Assembly: GCA_963797565.1 (NCBI GenBank)
Contig: CAWCPM010000009.1
Span: 1 to 64,000, forward strand
Length of the DNA: 64,000 bases
Source: JAICYJ01 sp963797565
GTDB lineage: Bacteria > Actinomycetota > Thermoleophilia > Gaiellales > JAICJC01
Direction of reading: 5' to 3'
Shown here: positions 39,538 through 48,723 of the stretch, piece after piece
Position numbering within the stretch: position 1 is the first letter of the stretch
Layout of the letters: every line of letters begins with the position of its first letter
Notes under the pieces: generated by a model
What the model saw: only the letters and a program-made list of their open reading frames with translations
What the model was told of the DNA's origin: nothing
Database searches by the model: none
Position numbers and translations under genes: made by a program

Positions 39538-39573
39538 TTGCCCTCCAGCAGCAAAGCGCATATTGTATCCAAT
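39538..39573 (+). promoter_or_regulatory. Promoter of the catabolic operon with GntR operator O3, apparently leaderless
   Basis: TTGCCC (39538-39543) and TATTGT (39561-39566) are spaced by 17 nt. The palindrome ATTGTATCCAAT (39562-39573) covers the -10 and ends 1 nt before the GTG start at 39575. A start site about 7 nt after the -10 would coincide with the start codon, so the mRNA should be leaderless. The operator is an 11/12 match, inverted, to O1 at 34854. Confidence 0.55.
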
Positions 39574-39574
39574 C

Positions 39575-40438
39575 GTGTCTGAGCGACGGGTTCGGGTGCT
39601 GGTCGAGGGGTCTCCCAGCTGGGGCCGGCTGGACGGCGGCAGCGTCGTCCTCGACTCCGGTGAGCGCCTGGACGAGGCCGGTGCACACTTCCTGGCACCG
39701 GTCGAGCCGACCAAGATCATCGCCACGCACCTCACCTACCGCAGCCGCGTCGAGGAGTACGCCGCGCGCACGCCGCCCGAGCCCTCCTACTTCATGAAGC
39801 CGCCCACCACCCTGAACGGCCACCGCGGCGAGCTGCGCCGCCCGCGCGGCGCCCGCTTCCTCAACTACGAGGGCGAGGTGGCGGTCGTGATCGGCCGCGC
39901 CATGCACGGCGTGCCGGAGGCGGACGTGCTCGGGTACGTCGCCGGCTACGCCTGCGCAAACGACGTCGGCCTGCACGACTTCCGCCACGCCGACCGCGGC
40001 TCGATGCTGCGCGTCAAGGGCCAGGACGGCTTCTGCCCGATCGGCCCCGAGCTGGTGCCCGCCGACCAGTTCGACCCCACCGACTTCGAGATCCGCACCT
40101 ACCTGAACGGCGAGGTCGCACAGCAGGGCTCCGCCGCCGACCTGATCTGGCCCATCTCCTACCTGCTGGCCGACCTCTGCCGCCTGATCACGCTCGAGCC
40201 CGGCGACGTCGTCCTTTCGGGCACCCCCGCCCACTCGCGGCCGATGGAGCCGGGCGACCTGGTCGAGGTCGAGGTGACCGGCCTCGGCCGGCTCTCGAAC
40301 ACCGTGGTCGACTGGGACGTCGACCTGTCCGGGCCGGGCGACCAGCTGCAGGTCTCGGCCAACACGCTGCACGTCGCTCTGGCCATGCCCGAGGACGAGG
40401 CGGAGCGAGCCGTACAGGAGGGAGTGACGGGATCATGA
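39575..40438 (+). CDS. FAH-family hydrolase/decarboxylase, first gene of the catabolic operon
   Basis: This 287-residue protein has the FAH-family metal motif NYEGEVAVVIGR with the later AGYACANDVGLHDFR, SMLRVKGQDGFCPIGP and the terminal domain GDLVEVEVTGLGRLSNTVV. Relatives open or decarboxylate meta-cleavage products, as HpaG/HpcE does in homoprotocatechuate degradation. GTG at 39575 follows the operator directly. A longer frame upstream would run through the -10 box. The stop overlaps the dioxygenase ATG as ATGA. Confidence 0.87.
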   Translation: MSERRVRVLVEGSPSWGRLDGGSVVLDSGERLDEAGAHFLAPVEPTKIIATHLTYRSRVEEYAARTPPEPSYFMKPPTTLNGHRGELRRPRGARFLNYEGEVAVVIGRAMHGVPEADVLGYVAGYACANDVGLHDFRHADRGSMLRVKGQDGFCPIGPELVPADQFDPTDFEIRTYLNGEVAQQGSAADLIWPISYLLADLCRLITLEPGDVVLSGTPAHSRPMEPGDLVEVEVTGLGRLSNTVVDWDVDLSGPGDQLQVSANTLHVALAMPEDEAERAVQEGVTGS

Positions 40439-41364
40439 TCGAGATCCGACGGATCGATCACGTGGCGCTGCGGGTCGCCAACCTGGACGAGGCCGAGCAC
40501 CGCTGGGCGATCCAGTTCGGCCTGACCGAGGTGGAGCGGGTCGGCCACCACGCCTTCCTGCGCTGCGCCTACGAGCCCTACTCGCTGCAGCTGATCGGCG
40601 CCGGTGCCCCCGGCCACGACCACACCGGCTGGGAGCTTCGCCGCAGCTGCCCGCTGGAGCACGCGGCCGCCCAGCTCGACCACCACGGCGTCGCCTACGA
40701 GCACCACGACGGCGCCCTCCACTTCGCCGACCCAGACGGGTATGGCATCGAGCTGATGCCGTTCCGCGAGGAGGACGACCGCCGTCCGCCGGTGGCGCGC
40801 TCGACCGAGACGCTGCCGGGCCTGCACCCGCGCAAGCTCGGCCACGTGAACGTGCTCACCACCGACCTCGACCGCGCCACCTCCTTCTACACCGACGTGC
40901 TGGGCATGCGCATCTCCGACCGCCTGCTGGGCGCCGGCAACTGGCTCTCGATCGGCACCGACCACCACTCGATGGCGCTGGTGCAGCACGACTACGCCCA
41001 CTTCCACCACCTCGCCTTCGAGTACGTCGACTGGGGCGAGCTGCGGGTGCTGTTCGACCACCTCGGCCAGCACGGCCGCTGGCTGGTCTGGGGCCCGCTG
41101 CGCCACGCGCTGGCCCAGAACCTGTGCGGCTACGTGCGCATCCCCGACGAGCAGCTGATCGTCGAGTGCTACTGCGACATGGAGCAGCTCGAGCCCGACC
41201 ACCAGCCGCGCGACTGGGAGGACACCCCCCACTCGAGCAACGTCTGGGGGATCCTGCCGCCGCGGTCATACTTCCGCTTCGACGCCGAGGCCGTCCGCTA
41301 CGAACGCGACGGCCTGCTCGCCAAGGGGGAGCAGCTGCCCCCGCTGACAGACCAGGAGGCCTGA
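40435..41364 (+). CDS. Type I extradiol ring-cleavage dioxygenase
   Basis: This 309-residue protein has two VOC domains. The second holds the iron ligands His137 (LGHVNVLTTDL), His192 (FHHLAFEYVDW) and Glu244 (LIVECYCDM). It resembles 2,3-dihydroxyphenyl and homoprotocatechuate 2,3-dioxygenases, which cleave catechol rings next to the hydroxyls with O2. The length is typical. It is joined to the FAH gene by ATGA and to the hydroxylase by TGATG. It is the core reaction of the operon. Confidence 0.92.
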   Translation: MIEIRRIDHVALRVANLDEAEHRWAIQFGLTEVERVGHHAFLRCAYEPYSLQLIGAGAPGHDHTGWELRRSCPLEHAAAQLDHHGVAYEHHDGALHFADPDGYGIELMPFREEDDRRPPVARSTETLPGLHPRKLGHVNVLTTDLDRATSFYTDVLGMRISDRLLGAGNWLSIGTDHHSMALVQHDYAHFHHLAFEYVDWGELRVLFDHLGQHGRWLVWGPLRHALAQNLCGYVRIPDEQLIVECYCDMEQLEPDHQPRDWEDTPHSSNVWGILPPRSYFRFDAEAVRYERDGLLAKGEQLPPLTDQEA

Positions 41365-42833
41365 TGGCAACCGCCCAGCAGCAGACGCCGACCGCGGCCC
41401 GCACCGGCCAGCAGTTCCTGGACGGCCTGCGCGGCGACGCCCGCGAGATCTGGCTGAACGGCGAGAAGATCACGCACCCGCTCGAGCACCCGCAGCTGGC
41501 CGAGGCGGCGCGCACCATGGCCCGCGTCTATGACCTGCAGCACCAGCACGCCGACGAGATGCTGGCGCCCTCGCCCGACGACGGCCGCCTGGTCAACGTC
41601 ACCCACCTGATCCCGCGCAGCCGCGAAGACCTCGAGCGCCGCCGCCGCGCCATCGAGCTGACCGCCGCCCTCACCGCCGGCATGATGGGCCGCACGCCCG
41701 ACTACCTGAACGTCACCTTCGCCTGCTTTGCCGGCCGCGCCGACGTGTGGGCCCGCCGCGGCAACGAGCAGGGGGCCGCCAACCTGGTCGCCTACCAGAA
41801 GCTGATGCGCGACCGCGACCTCTCCACCACCCACTCGATCATGAACCCGCAGGTGGATCGCAGCAAGCCGGAGGCCGAGCAGGCTGCGGGCGAGGTCGCC
41901 CTGCACAAGGTCGGTGAGACCGAGAACCACATCACCGTGCGCGGCGCCCGCATGCTGGCCACGCTCGCCCCCTACGCCGACGAGCTGACCATCTATCCCG
42001 GCTCCGACATCCGCCCCCAGGACGGCGACTACGCGCTCGCCTTCGCGCTGCCGATGGGCACGCCCGGCCTGCGCTTCATCTGCCGTGACAGCTACTCCAA
42101 GCAGCGCTCGACGTTCGACTACCCGCTGTCGTCGCGGTTCGACGAGATGGACGCCGTCGTCATCTTCGACAACGTCGAGGTGCCGAAGGACCGGCTGTTC
42201 CTGTGCGGTGATACCGAGGCCTACTCGGAGGTGATCACCGACACCGGCTGGCGCGGCCACATCATGCACCAGGCCTTCACCCGCGCCTACGTGAAGCTGT
42301 CGTTCGCGCTCGGGCTCGGCCACATGCTGGCCAACACCACCGGCGTCGTGCGCTTCGACCACATCCAGGAGAAGCTGGGCCAGATCTGGAACATGGCCGA
42401 GCTGACCCGCTCCGGCCTGATCTCGGCCGAGGCCGGCTCGCACCTGGACGAGGGCGGCGTCTGGTATCCGGACGACCGCCCCTTCCTGGCGCTGCGCGGG
42501 GAGATGCCCAAGTGGCTGCCCTACGTGAACGAGCTGCTGCAGCTGATCGGCGGCGGCGGCTTCATGGCCACGCCGTCGCGGGCCGACATGGACGGCCCGC
42601 TGGCCGACGAGATCGCGAAGTACTACCAGGCGGCGGGCGCCGACGCCGAGCGCCGCATCCGCCTGTTCCGCCTGGCCTGGGACTACATCGGCAGCGACCT
42701 GGGCGGCCGCGGCGAGCTCTACGAGCGCTTCTACCTGTCCGACTCCTACCGCATGACGGCGCTGGCCTACAAGATCGCCGACAAGGCGTTCCCCGAGTCG
42801 CTGGTCGAGCAGTTCCTCCAGGAGCCCTCGTGA
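41364..42833 (+). CDS. HpaB-type flavin-dependent aromatic hydroxylase
   Basis: This 489-residue protein has an N-terminal cap (TGQQFLDGLRGDAREIWLNG), GRTPDYLNVTFACFAG and a C-terminal acyl-CoA-dehydrogenase-like helical domain ending FPESLVEQFLQEP. It belongs to the 4-hydroxyphenylacetate 3-monooxygenase family, which hydroxylates phenols ortho to OH using reduced FADH2. No flavin reductase (HpaC) gene lies next to it, so one from elsewhere would be needed. AGGAGG precedes the overlapping TGATG start. Confidence 0.9.
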   Translation: MATAQQQTPTAARTGQQFLDGLRGDAREIWLNGEKITHPLEHPQLAEAARTMARVYDLQHQHADEMLAPSPDDGRLVNVTHLIPRSREDLERRRRAIELTAALTAGMMGRTPDYLNVTFACFAGRADVWARRGNEQGAANLVAYQKLMRDRDLSTTHSIMNPQVDRSKPEAEQAAGEVALHKVGETENHITVRGARMLATLAPYADELTIYPGSDIRPQDGDYALAFALPMGTPGLRFICRDSYSKQRSTFDYPLSSRFDEMDAVVIFDNVEVPKDRLFLCGDTEAYSEVITDTGWRGHIMHQAFTRAYVKLSFALGLGHMLANTTGVVRFDHIQEKLGQIWNMAELTRSGLISAEAGSHLDEGGVWYPDDRPFLALRGEMPKWLPYVNELLQLIGGGGFMATPSRADMDGPLADEIAKYYQAAGADAERRIRLFRLAWDYIGSDLGGRGELYERFYLSDSYRMTALAYKIADKAFPESLVEQFLQEPS

Positions 42834-43114
42834 TCGTGCGCGTCGCCCGCTTCGAGGCGGGCCGTGGCGACCTCGGCCTCGACCGCTCCGAGTGGGTGAT
42901 CGAGGCGCTGCGCGGCGTGGAGGGCGTGACCGCGCTCTACCACTGCCTGGCCGAGGACGGCTCCGCGGTGTCCGTCACCGTGTTCCGGGACGCCGACGCC
43001 GCGGACGAGGCGATGGCGAAGATCGAGGAGGCGCGGGAGCGGCTCGGCATCGAGGTGTCGCCGGCCGACGACGCGATCATGTACGAGGTGGTCGGCTCCC
43101 TGGAGCGCCCATGA
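42830..43114 (+). CDS. Small ABM-like (dimeric alpha-beta barrel) protein
   Basis: This 94-residue protein reads VIVRVARFEAGRGDL, then a helix (WVIEALRGVEGV), a strand pair (GSAVSVTVFRDADAADEAM) and a helix (KIEEARERLGIEV), the ferredoxin-like pattern of antibiotic-biosynthesis-monooxygenase and muconolactone-isomerase-like dimers. It may isomerise or oxidise a pathway intermediate. It starts with GTG in a GTGA overlap with the hydroxylase, and ends in ATGA with the next gene. Confidence 0.7.
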   Translation: MIVRVARFEAGRGDLGLDRSEWVIEALRGVEGVTALYHCLAEDGSAVSVTVFRDADAADEAMAKIEEARERLGIEVSPADDAIMYEVVGSLERP

Positions 43115-43899
43115 GCACGGGCCCGCACGGATACTCGCTGCCGCTCTCGCCGGGAGGCGGCGCTTCCATCATCCCCTCGCCGCCATGGCACTACGTCGGC
43201 GATTTCCTGGTGATCGAGTTCTGGGCCGAACCGGCCGCGGTCGCCGCCGTGCTGCCGCCGCGGCTGTCCCCCTTCACCGACGACCCCGGTCGCTGTGCCG
43301 CCCTGTTCGTCGACTGGCAGTCCTGCTCCGACTCAGGCGAGGAGCTGCTCGACCCGGTGCGCGGCCAGTACAAGGAGTTCTTCATCGTCGCCAACGCGAT
43401 GCTGGGCGACGAGCACGTCACCACCTGCCCCTACATCTGGGTGGACCGCGACTTCGCCCTGATCCGGGGCTGGATCCAGGGCTTCCCCAAGAAGCTGGGC
43501 GAGGTGCACATGACCCGCAGCTTCGGGCTCGACACCCGGGCCGAGGGCCGCACCTTCGCCGGCACGCTCACCGCCAACGGCAGGCTGCTGGCCGAGGGCA
43601 CCGTCACGCCCGACCGGCTGAGCGAGGCCGGCCCCACCCACAACGATCCGCCCCTGGTCAACCACCGCCACTTCCCGCGCCTGGCGGCGGGCCGATGGGA
43701 CGACCCGGCGGTCGATGAGCTGGTGCGGGCCCGCTCCAGCGACCGCTCCGCCTCCCAGATCCATGAGGGAGCGGCGACGCTGGCGCTGTACCCCGCGCCC
43801 GGCGAGGAGCACGACGCTCTGGCCCCGGTGCGCATCGGGAAGGGCTTCCGGTTCCAGTTCGCCTACACCGTCGACGACCTCGAGACGATCCCGGAATGA
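43111..43899 (+). CDS. Acetoacetate decarboxylase (ADC) family protein
   Basis: This 262-residue protein has WHYVGDFLVIEFWAEPAAVA, LPPRLSPFTDDPGR, the glutamate- and Arg-containing FFIVANAMLGDEHVT and the Schiff-base Lys region IQGFPKKLGEVHMT. ADC-fold enzymes decarboxylate beta-keto acids or do aldol/dehydration chemistry through a lysine imine. Its presence in a ring-cleavage operon suggests a step on an open-chain keto acid. It is joined by ATGA overlaps on both sides. Confidence 0.87.
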   Translation: MSTGPHGYSLPLSPGGGASIIPSPPWHYVGDFLVIEFWAEPAAVAAVLPPRLSPFTDDPGRCAALFVDWQSCSDSGEELLDPVRGQYKEFFIVANAMLGDEHVTTCPYIWVDRDFALIRGWIQGFPKKLGEVHMTRSFGLDTRAEGRTFAGTLTANGRLLAEGTVTPDRLSEAGPTHNDPPLVNHRHFPRLAAGRWDDPAVDELVRARSSDRSASQIHEGAATLALYPAPGEEHDALAPVRIGKGFRFQFAYTVDDLETIPE

Positions 43900-44672
43900 G
43901 CCCGGCGGCGCTGGTCACCGGTGGCGGCACGGGCATCGGGGCGGCCGTCGCGCGGCGCCTTGCCGCCGACGGCTACGGCGTGGTCGTGGCCGGCCGCCGG
44001 CTGGATCCGCTGGCGGAGGTGGCGGCCGAGATCGGCGGCATCGCGGTGGCCGGCGACTGCGGCGAGCCGGCCGGCGCCGAGACCGCCGTCCGCACGGCCG
44101 TGGAGCAGCTGGGCGGCCTCGACGCGCTGGTCTACTGCGCGGGCGTGTCGCACTCCGGCAGCGTGGTCGACCAGACCCCGGACGGCTGGGACGCCGTGCT
44201 CCGCACAAACCTCACCGGCGCCTTCCTGACCGCCCGCGCCGCCCTCCCCCACCTCGAGCAGCGCGGCGGCTCGGTCGTCGCCGTCTCGTCGCTGGCCGGG
44301 CTGCGGGCGGGTCCCGACTCGTCGGCGTACTGCACATCAAAAGCCGGCCTGAACATGCTCGTGCAGTCGATCGCGGTCGACTTCGGCCCCCGCGGCGTGC
44401 GCGCCAACGCGGTCTGCCCGGGCTGGATCCGCACCCCCATGGCCGACGGCGCGATGGACGAGCTGGCCGCCGTCCACGGCACCGACCGCGAGGGCGCCTA
44501 CCGGCTGGCGCACGCCCACATGCCCATCCCCCGCGCCGGTGAGGCCGACGAGGTGGCCGGGCTGGTGGCCTGGCTGCTCTCGCCCGCGGCCGCGTACGTC
44601 AACGGCACCGCGATCCCGGTCGACGGCGGCGTCAGCGTGCTCGACCTGGGTCTGATGGAGTTCCGGACGTGA
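43896..44672 (+). CDS. Short-chain dehydrogenase/reductase
   Basis: This 258-residue classical SDR has the cofactor motif GGGTGIG (residues 9-15), NAG-like CAGVSHSG, catalytic Ser in VVAVSSLAG and the YxxxK motif in SAYCTSKAG, ending with the NGTAIPVDGG loop. It oxidises or reduces an alcohol or ketone with NAD(P). In context it probably acts on a side-chain alcohol or a dihydrodiol. It overlaps the neighbours as ATGA and GTGA. Confidence 0.9.
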   Translation: MSPAALVTGGGTGIGAAVARRLAADGYGVVVAGRRLDPLAEVAAEIGGIAVAGDCGEPAGAETAVRTAVEQLGGLDALVYCAGVSHSGSVVDQTPDGWDAVLRTNLTGAFLTARAALPHLEQRGGSVVAVSSLAGLRAGPDSSAYCTSKAGLNMLVQSIAVDFGPRGVRANAVCPGWIRTPMADGAMDELAAVHGTDREGAYRLAHAHMPIPRAGEADEVAGLVAWLLSPAAAYVNGTAIPVDGGVSVLDLGLMEFRT

Positions 44673-46118
44673 GCACGGTCGCCAACATCACCGTCCCGTC
44701 CGGCCACTTCATCGGCGGCCAGCGCGTCGACGGCGACGAGACGTTCGAGGTGATCTCGCCGATCGACCAGCGGGTGATCGCCGAGGTCGCCCGCGGCGAT
44801 CAGAGCGCGGTCGACCGGGCCGTGGACGCGGCCCGCGCCGCCTTCCCGGAGTGGGCGGCGCTGGGGCCGGAGGGCCGCGCCGCTCACCTGCACCGCCTGG
44901 CAGAGCTGATCGACGCCGAACATCGACCGCATCGCCACCGTCGAGTGCCTGGACATGGCGATGCTGGAGCGCTCGCTGAAGGCACGCGTGATCGCCCGCG
45001 GCGCCCGCAACTTCCGCGCCTACGCCGACCTGGCCGCGTCCTACCAGGAGCGGGTGTGGGGCTCGAACTCGACCCGGAACCGCGTGATCCGCATGCCCAG
45101 CGGCCCGGCCGCCGTGATCACGCCCTGGAACGCCCCGTTCATGTTGTCCACCTGGAAGACGGCTCCGGGACTGGCCGCCGGCTGCACCGTGATCCTGAAG
45201 CCGCCGGAATGGGCGCCGCTGTCGTGCTCGCTGCTGGCCGACCTGACGGCCGAGGCCGGATTCCCGCCCGGCGTGTTCAACGTCGTCCAGGGCATCGGCG
45301 AGGAGGCCGGCGCGGCGCTGGTCTCGAGCACCGGCGTGCGCCGCATCAGCTTCACCGGCTCGCCCGAGACCGGGCGCTCGATCGGCCTGGCCGCCGCCGC
45401 CAACATCGTGCCGTTCACCGCCGAGCTGGGCGGCAAGGGGCCGCTGATCGTGTTCGCCGACTCCGACCTGGACGCGGCCGCCGCCAAGGCCGCCGGCCAG
45501 TACGACGACGCCGGGCAGGTGTGCCTGGCCGGCACCCGCCTGCTGGTCGAGGAGTCGGTCAGGGACGCCTTCCTGGAGCGGTTCCACGCCGGCGTCGACG
45601 CCCAGGTGCTGGGCGACCCGCGCGACGACCGCACCACCATCTCGCCGCTGATCCACCCCGACCACCTGGCCCGGGTCGCGGGCTTCGTCGAGCGGGCGCG
45701 GGCAAACGGCGACACGATCGTGCGCGGCGGCAGGCAGCCGGACATGGGCGGCCTCTGGTACGAGCCGACGCTGATCGAGCCGCGGTCGAACGACTCCGAG
45801 GTGGTGCAGCGGGAGGTGTTCGGGCCGGTGCTGACGTTCCAGACCTTCCGCGACGAGCGCGAGGCGATCGAGCTGGCCAACTCCACCCGCTACGGCCTGT
45901 CGGCGATCGTCTACACCGGCACCCAGGAGCGGGCCGAGCGGGTCGGGCGAGCCGTCCGCGCCGGCACGGTCTGGGTCAACACCTTCCTGGTGCGCGACCT
46001 GACGGCGCCCTTCGGCGGGGTCGGAATCAGCGGCATCGGCCGCGAGGGCGGCGACTACGCGCTCGACTTCTACTCCGACCTGAAGACGCTGCAGATCCTG
46101 GATGGGAGCACCGCATGA
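44669..46118 (+). CDS. Aldehyde dehydrogenase, HpaE-like, interrupted by a +1 frameshift
   Basis: The N-terminal 83 residues (NITVPSGHFIGGQRV, VISPIDQRVIAEVARG) and the rest are in different frames. One extra G at 44918 (GCC-G-AAC) separates LAELIDA from NIDRIATVECLDMAMLE. Without it the protein has 482 residues, with NADP-binding GPAAVITPWNAPFML, catalytic Glu in TAELGGKGP, catalytic Cys in AGQVCLAGTRLL and the HpaE-type end GREGGDYALDFYSDLKTLQ. It oxidises a semialdehyde, as 5-carboxymethyl-2-hydroxymuconate semialdehyde in the Hpa pathway. The shift could be a lesion or a read error. Confidence 0.85.
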
Positions 46119-47362
46119 CCCAGACCCTGGCCGATGTCTACCTCGACAACGATGCCTTCGCGGAGCGGATCCCGCACGAGACGTTCACGCTGATGCGCCA
46201 CGAGGCGCCGGTGCACTGGTACGACTGGGAGTACGGCAAGGGGTTCTGGTGCATCACCCGCTACGACGACGTGGTGGCCGTGCTGAAGGACTGGCGCACC
46301 TTCTCGTCGGAGACCGGCGCGACGGCGCTCGAGGACCTCGACCCCGACCAGATCGAGGCCCGCAAGTCGATGCTGGACACCGACCCGCCCAAGCACTCGA
46401 GCCTGCGCGCGATCGTGAACAAGGGCTTCACGCCGCGGGCGGTGGCCGCCTACGAGCAGCTGCTGCGCGACCTCACGCGCCAGATCCTGGACGAGTCGCT
46501 GCCCCGAGGCGAGTTCGACTTCGTCGAGGAGGTCGCCAAGCAGCTGCCGATCCAGGTGCTGTGCCGGATCCTGGGGGTGCCGCTGTCCGACGACGAGCGG
46601 CTGATCGCCTGGGGCGACAAGATGATCGGAAACACCGATCCCGACCTGGGCGGCCTGCACCCGGCCAGCCCGGAGAGCGCACAGTACCGCCTCTACCCGT
46701 TCCGCAGCCCGTACGCCATGGAGCTCTACAACTACGGCCACGAGATCGCCCGTGAGCGGCGCGAGCAACCCACCGACGACCTGGTCTCGAAGCTGGTGAT
46801 GTGGGAGGACGAGGACGGCAACCGGCTGACCGAGCAGGAGTTCGACACCATGTTCCTGCTGCTGGTGGTGGCCGGCAACGAGACCACGCGCCAGTCGATC
46901 GCCCACGGCATGCAGGCGCTGATGGACAACCCGGACGCGATGCAGCGGCTCAAGGAGCAGCCCGAGCTGATGGGCACCGCCACCGACGAGATCATGCGCT
47001 ACAGCTCGCCCGTGATCCACTTCCGCCGCACGGCCACGGCCGACACCGAGCTGCACGGCGTCCGCATCCGCGAGGGCGACAAGGTGGTCACCTGGCTGGT
47101 GTCGGCCAACTACGACGAGCAGCAGTTCCCCGACCCGCTGCGGTTCGACATCACCCGCAAGCCCAACAACCACGTCACCTTCGGCCGCGGCGGCCCCCAC
47201 TTCTGCCTGGGCGCCCACCTGGCCAAGCTGGAGACCCGGATCATGTTCGAGGAGCTGCTGCCGCGCGTCACCGCGGTCGAGCCGACCGCGCCCGCCACCC
47301 GCATGCACTCGAACTTCACCAACGCCTACAAGACCATGCCGGTACGGGTCACGCCGGCGTGA
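46115..47362 (+). CDS. Cytochrome P450 (first)
   Basis: This 415-residue P450 has an I-helix with the oxygen-activating AGNETTRQ, the K-helix EIMRYSSPV region, and the heme-binding loop FGRGGPHFCLGAHLAK. It resembles bacterial CYP125/CYP142-like sterol or terpene hydroxylases in length and in the phrase MLDTDPPKHSSLR, but the substrate is open. Electrons must come from a ferredoxin and reductase; a Rieske protein lies 2.6 kb downstream. It overlaps the aldehyde dehydrogenase stop as ATGA. Confidence 0.93.
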   Translation: MTQTLADVYLDNDAFAERIPHETFTLMRHEAPVHWYDWEYGKGFWCITRYDDVVAVLKDWRTFSSETGATALEDLDPDQIEARKSMLDTDPPKHSSLRAIVNKGFTPRAVAAYEQLLRDLTRQILDESLPRGEFDFVEEVAKQLPIQVLCRILGVPLSDDERLIAWGDKMIGNTDPDLGGLHPASPESAQYRLYPFRSPYAMELYNYGHEIARERREQPTDDLVSKLVMWEDEDGNRLTEQEFDTMFLLLVVAGNETTRQSIAHGMQALMDNPDAMQRLKEQPELMGTATDEIMRYSSPVIHFRRTATADTELHGVRIREGDKVVTWLVSANYDEQQFPDPLRFDITRKPNNHVTFGRGGPHFCLGAHLAKLETRIMFEELLPRVTAVEPTAPATRMHSNFTNAYKTMPVRVTPA

Positions 47363-47397
47363 AACACTGCAATTCCACCTCTCGGAAAGGGCGGTAG

Positions 47398-48723
47398 ATG
47401 GCCGAAACGCTCGATCAGCTGATCAAGGACGGCGTCACCACGGTGCGCCTCAGCTATCCCGACCTGCACGGGATCGCGCGCGGCAAGGAGTTCCCGGCGT
47501 CGTTCTTCGACCACCTGCTCGCGGACGGCGCTGGGTACTGCGAGGCGATCATGACGGTCGACCTCCGCCACAACGTCGTGTCGGGGTTCGAGCACGGCTT
47601 CCAGGACATCATCGCCCGGCCGGATCCGGCGACGCTCCGCCGTGTCCCGTGGGATCCCGAGGTGGCGGTCTACATCGCCGACCTCGAGCGGATGGACGGC
47701 TCGCCCTACGGGGTCGACTCGCGCGGGGTGCTGAAGCGCGCGATCGCCGGATTCGCCGACCGCGGGCTGGTACCGATTCTCGGCCCCGAGCTCGAGTTCT
47801 ATCTGTGCGAGCCGGACGCGGCCGCACCCAACGGCTACCGGCGCTACGTCGACAACGACAGCCACGTCTACACGGTCGGAGCGGTGGCCGATCCCCGCGG
47901 GATCCTGCGCAAGATGCTGCATGCATTCGCCGACATGCGGCTGGGCGCCTACGCCGCGAACCACGAGTACGGGCGCGCCCAGTACGAGATCAACCTGCGA
48001 CATTCCGACGCGCTTGACGCCGCCGACCGGGCATTCCTGTTCAAGGACGCCGTCAAGGAGATGGCGGCGATGGAGGGCCTTCTGGCGACGTTCGTCGGCA
48101 AGCCGTGGAACGACGACGAGGGGTCGGGGTTCCATCTGCACATCTCACTCGCCGACGAATCGGGAGCCAACCTGTTGAACGGGGACGGCCCCGAGGGCCT
48201 CTCGAGCCTGGCACATCACGCCGTTGCCGGCCTGCTCGAGCACGGCCGATCACTGATGGCGTTCATGAATCCGACGACGAACGCCTATCGCCGCATCCAG
48301 GAGGAGGGACAGGTTCCGACACTCGTCAGCTGGGGGCACGACAACCGACTGTGCGAGGTGCGCATCCCCCGTGAACGGGGAGCCGCGACCCGGATCGAGA
48401 TGCGCGTCGCCGACGGGGCCGCCAACCCCTACCTCGCCTCCGCGGCGGCGCTGTTCGCGGCGCTCGACGGGATCGAGCGGGAGCTCGATCCGCCGCCTCC
48501 GCTCACTGGGCTCGTCTACGAGGATCCCAACGCCGCGAACTCCCCTCCGTTGCCGCGTTCGTTCGAGGCGGCACTGGAAGCCCTCGACAACGACGAGTAT
48601 CTCCGGCGTGTGATGGGCGAGGAGCTCGTCTCGACGTTCCTGGAGATCAAACAGTACGAGCTCAACCGCGCTCGGCTGTGGACGACCGACTGGGAGTTCG
48701 CGGAGTACACGCACCACCTATGA
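47398..48723 (+). CDS. Glutamine-synthetase-like ligase (possible gamma-glutamylamide synthetase)
   Basis: This 441-residue protein has the GS beta-grasp N-terminus (GVTTVRLSYPDLHGIARGKE) and the catalytic barrel: PELEFYLCEP, ANHEYGRAQYEINL, GSGFHLHISL, and EMRVADGAANPYLASAA. Class I GS-like proteins outside nitrogen assimilation join glutamate to amines, such as PuuA with putrescine, IpuC with isopropylamine and TdnQ/AtdA1 in aniline degradation. Its place in an aromatic operon suggests an amine substrate, which is inference. GGAAAGGG lies upstream of the ATG. It is followed by P450 in an ATGA overlap. Confidence 0.85.
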   Translation: MAETLDQLIKDGVTTVRLSYPDLHGIARGKEFPASFFDHLLADGAGYCEAIMTVDLRHNVVSGFEHGFQDIIARPDPATLRRVPWDPEVAVYIADLERMDGSPYGVDSRGVLKRAIAGFADRGLVPILGPELEFYLCEPDAAAPNGYRRYVDNDSHVYTVGAVADPRGILRKMLHAFADMRLGAYAANHEYGRAQYEINLRHSDALDAADRAFLFKDAVKEMAAMEGLLATFVGKPWNDDEGSGFHLHISLADESGANLLNGDGPEGLSSLAHHAVAGLLEHGRSLMAFMNPTTNAYRRIQEEGQVPTLVSWGHDNRLCEVRIPRERGAATRIEMRVADGAANPYLASAAALFAALDGIERELDPPPPLTGLVYEDPNAANSPPLPRSFEAALEALDNDEYLRRVMGEELVSTFLEIKQYELNRARLWTTDWEFAEYTHHL

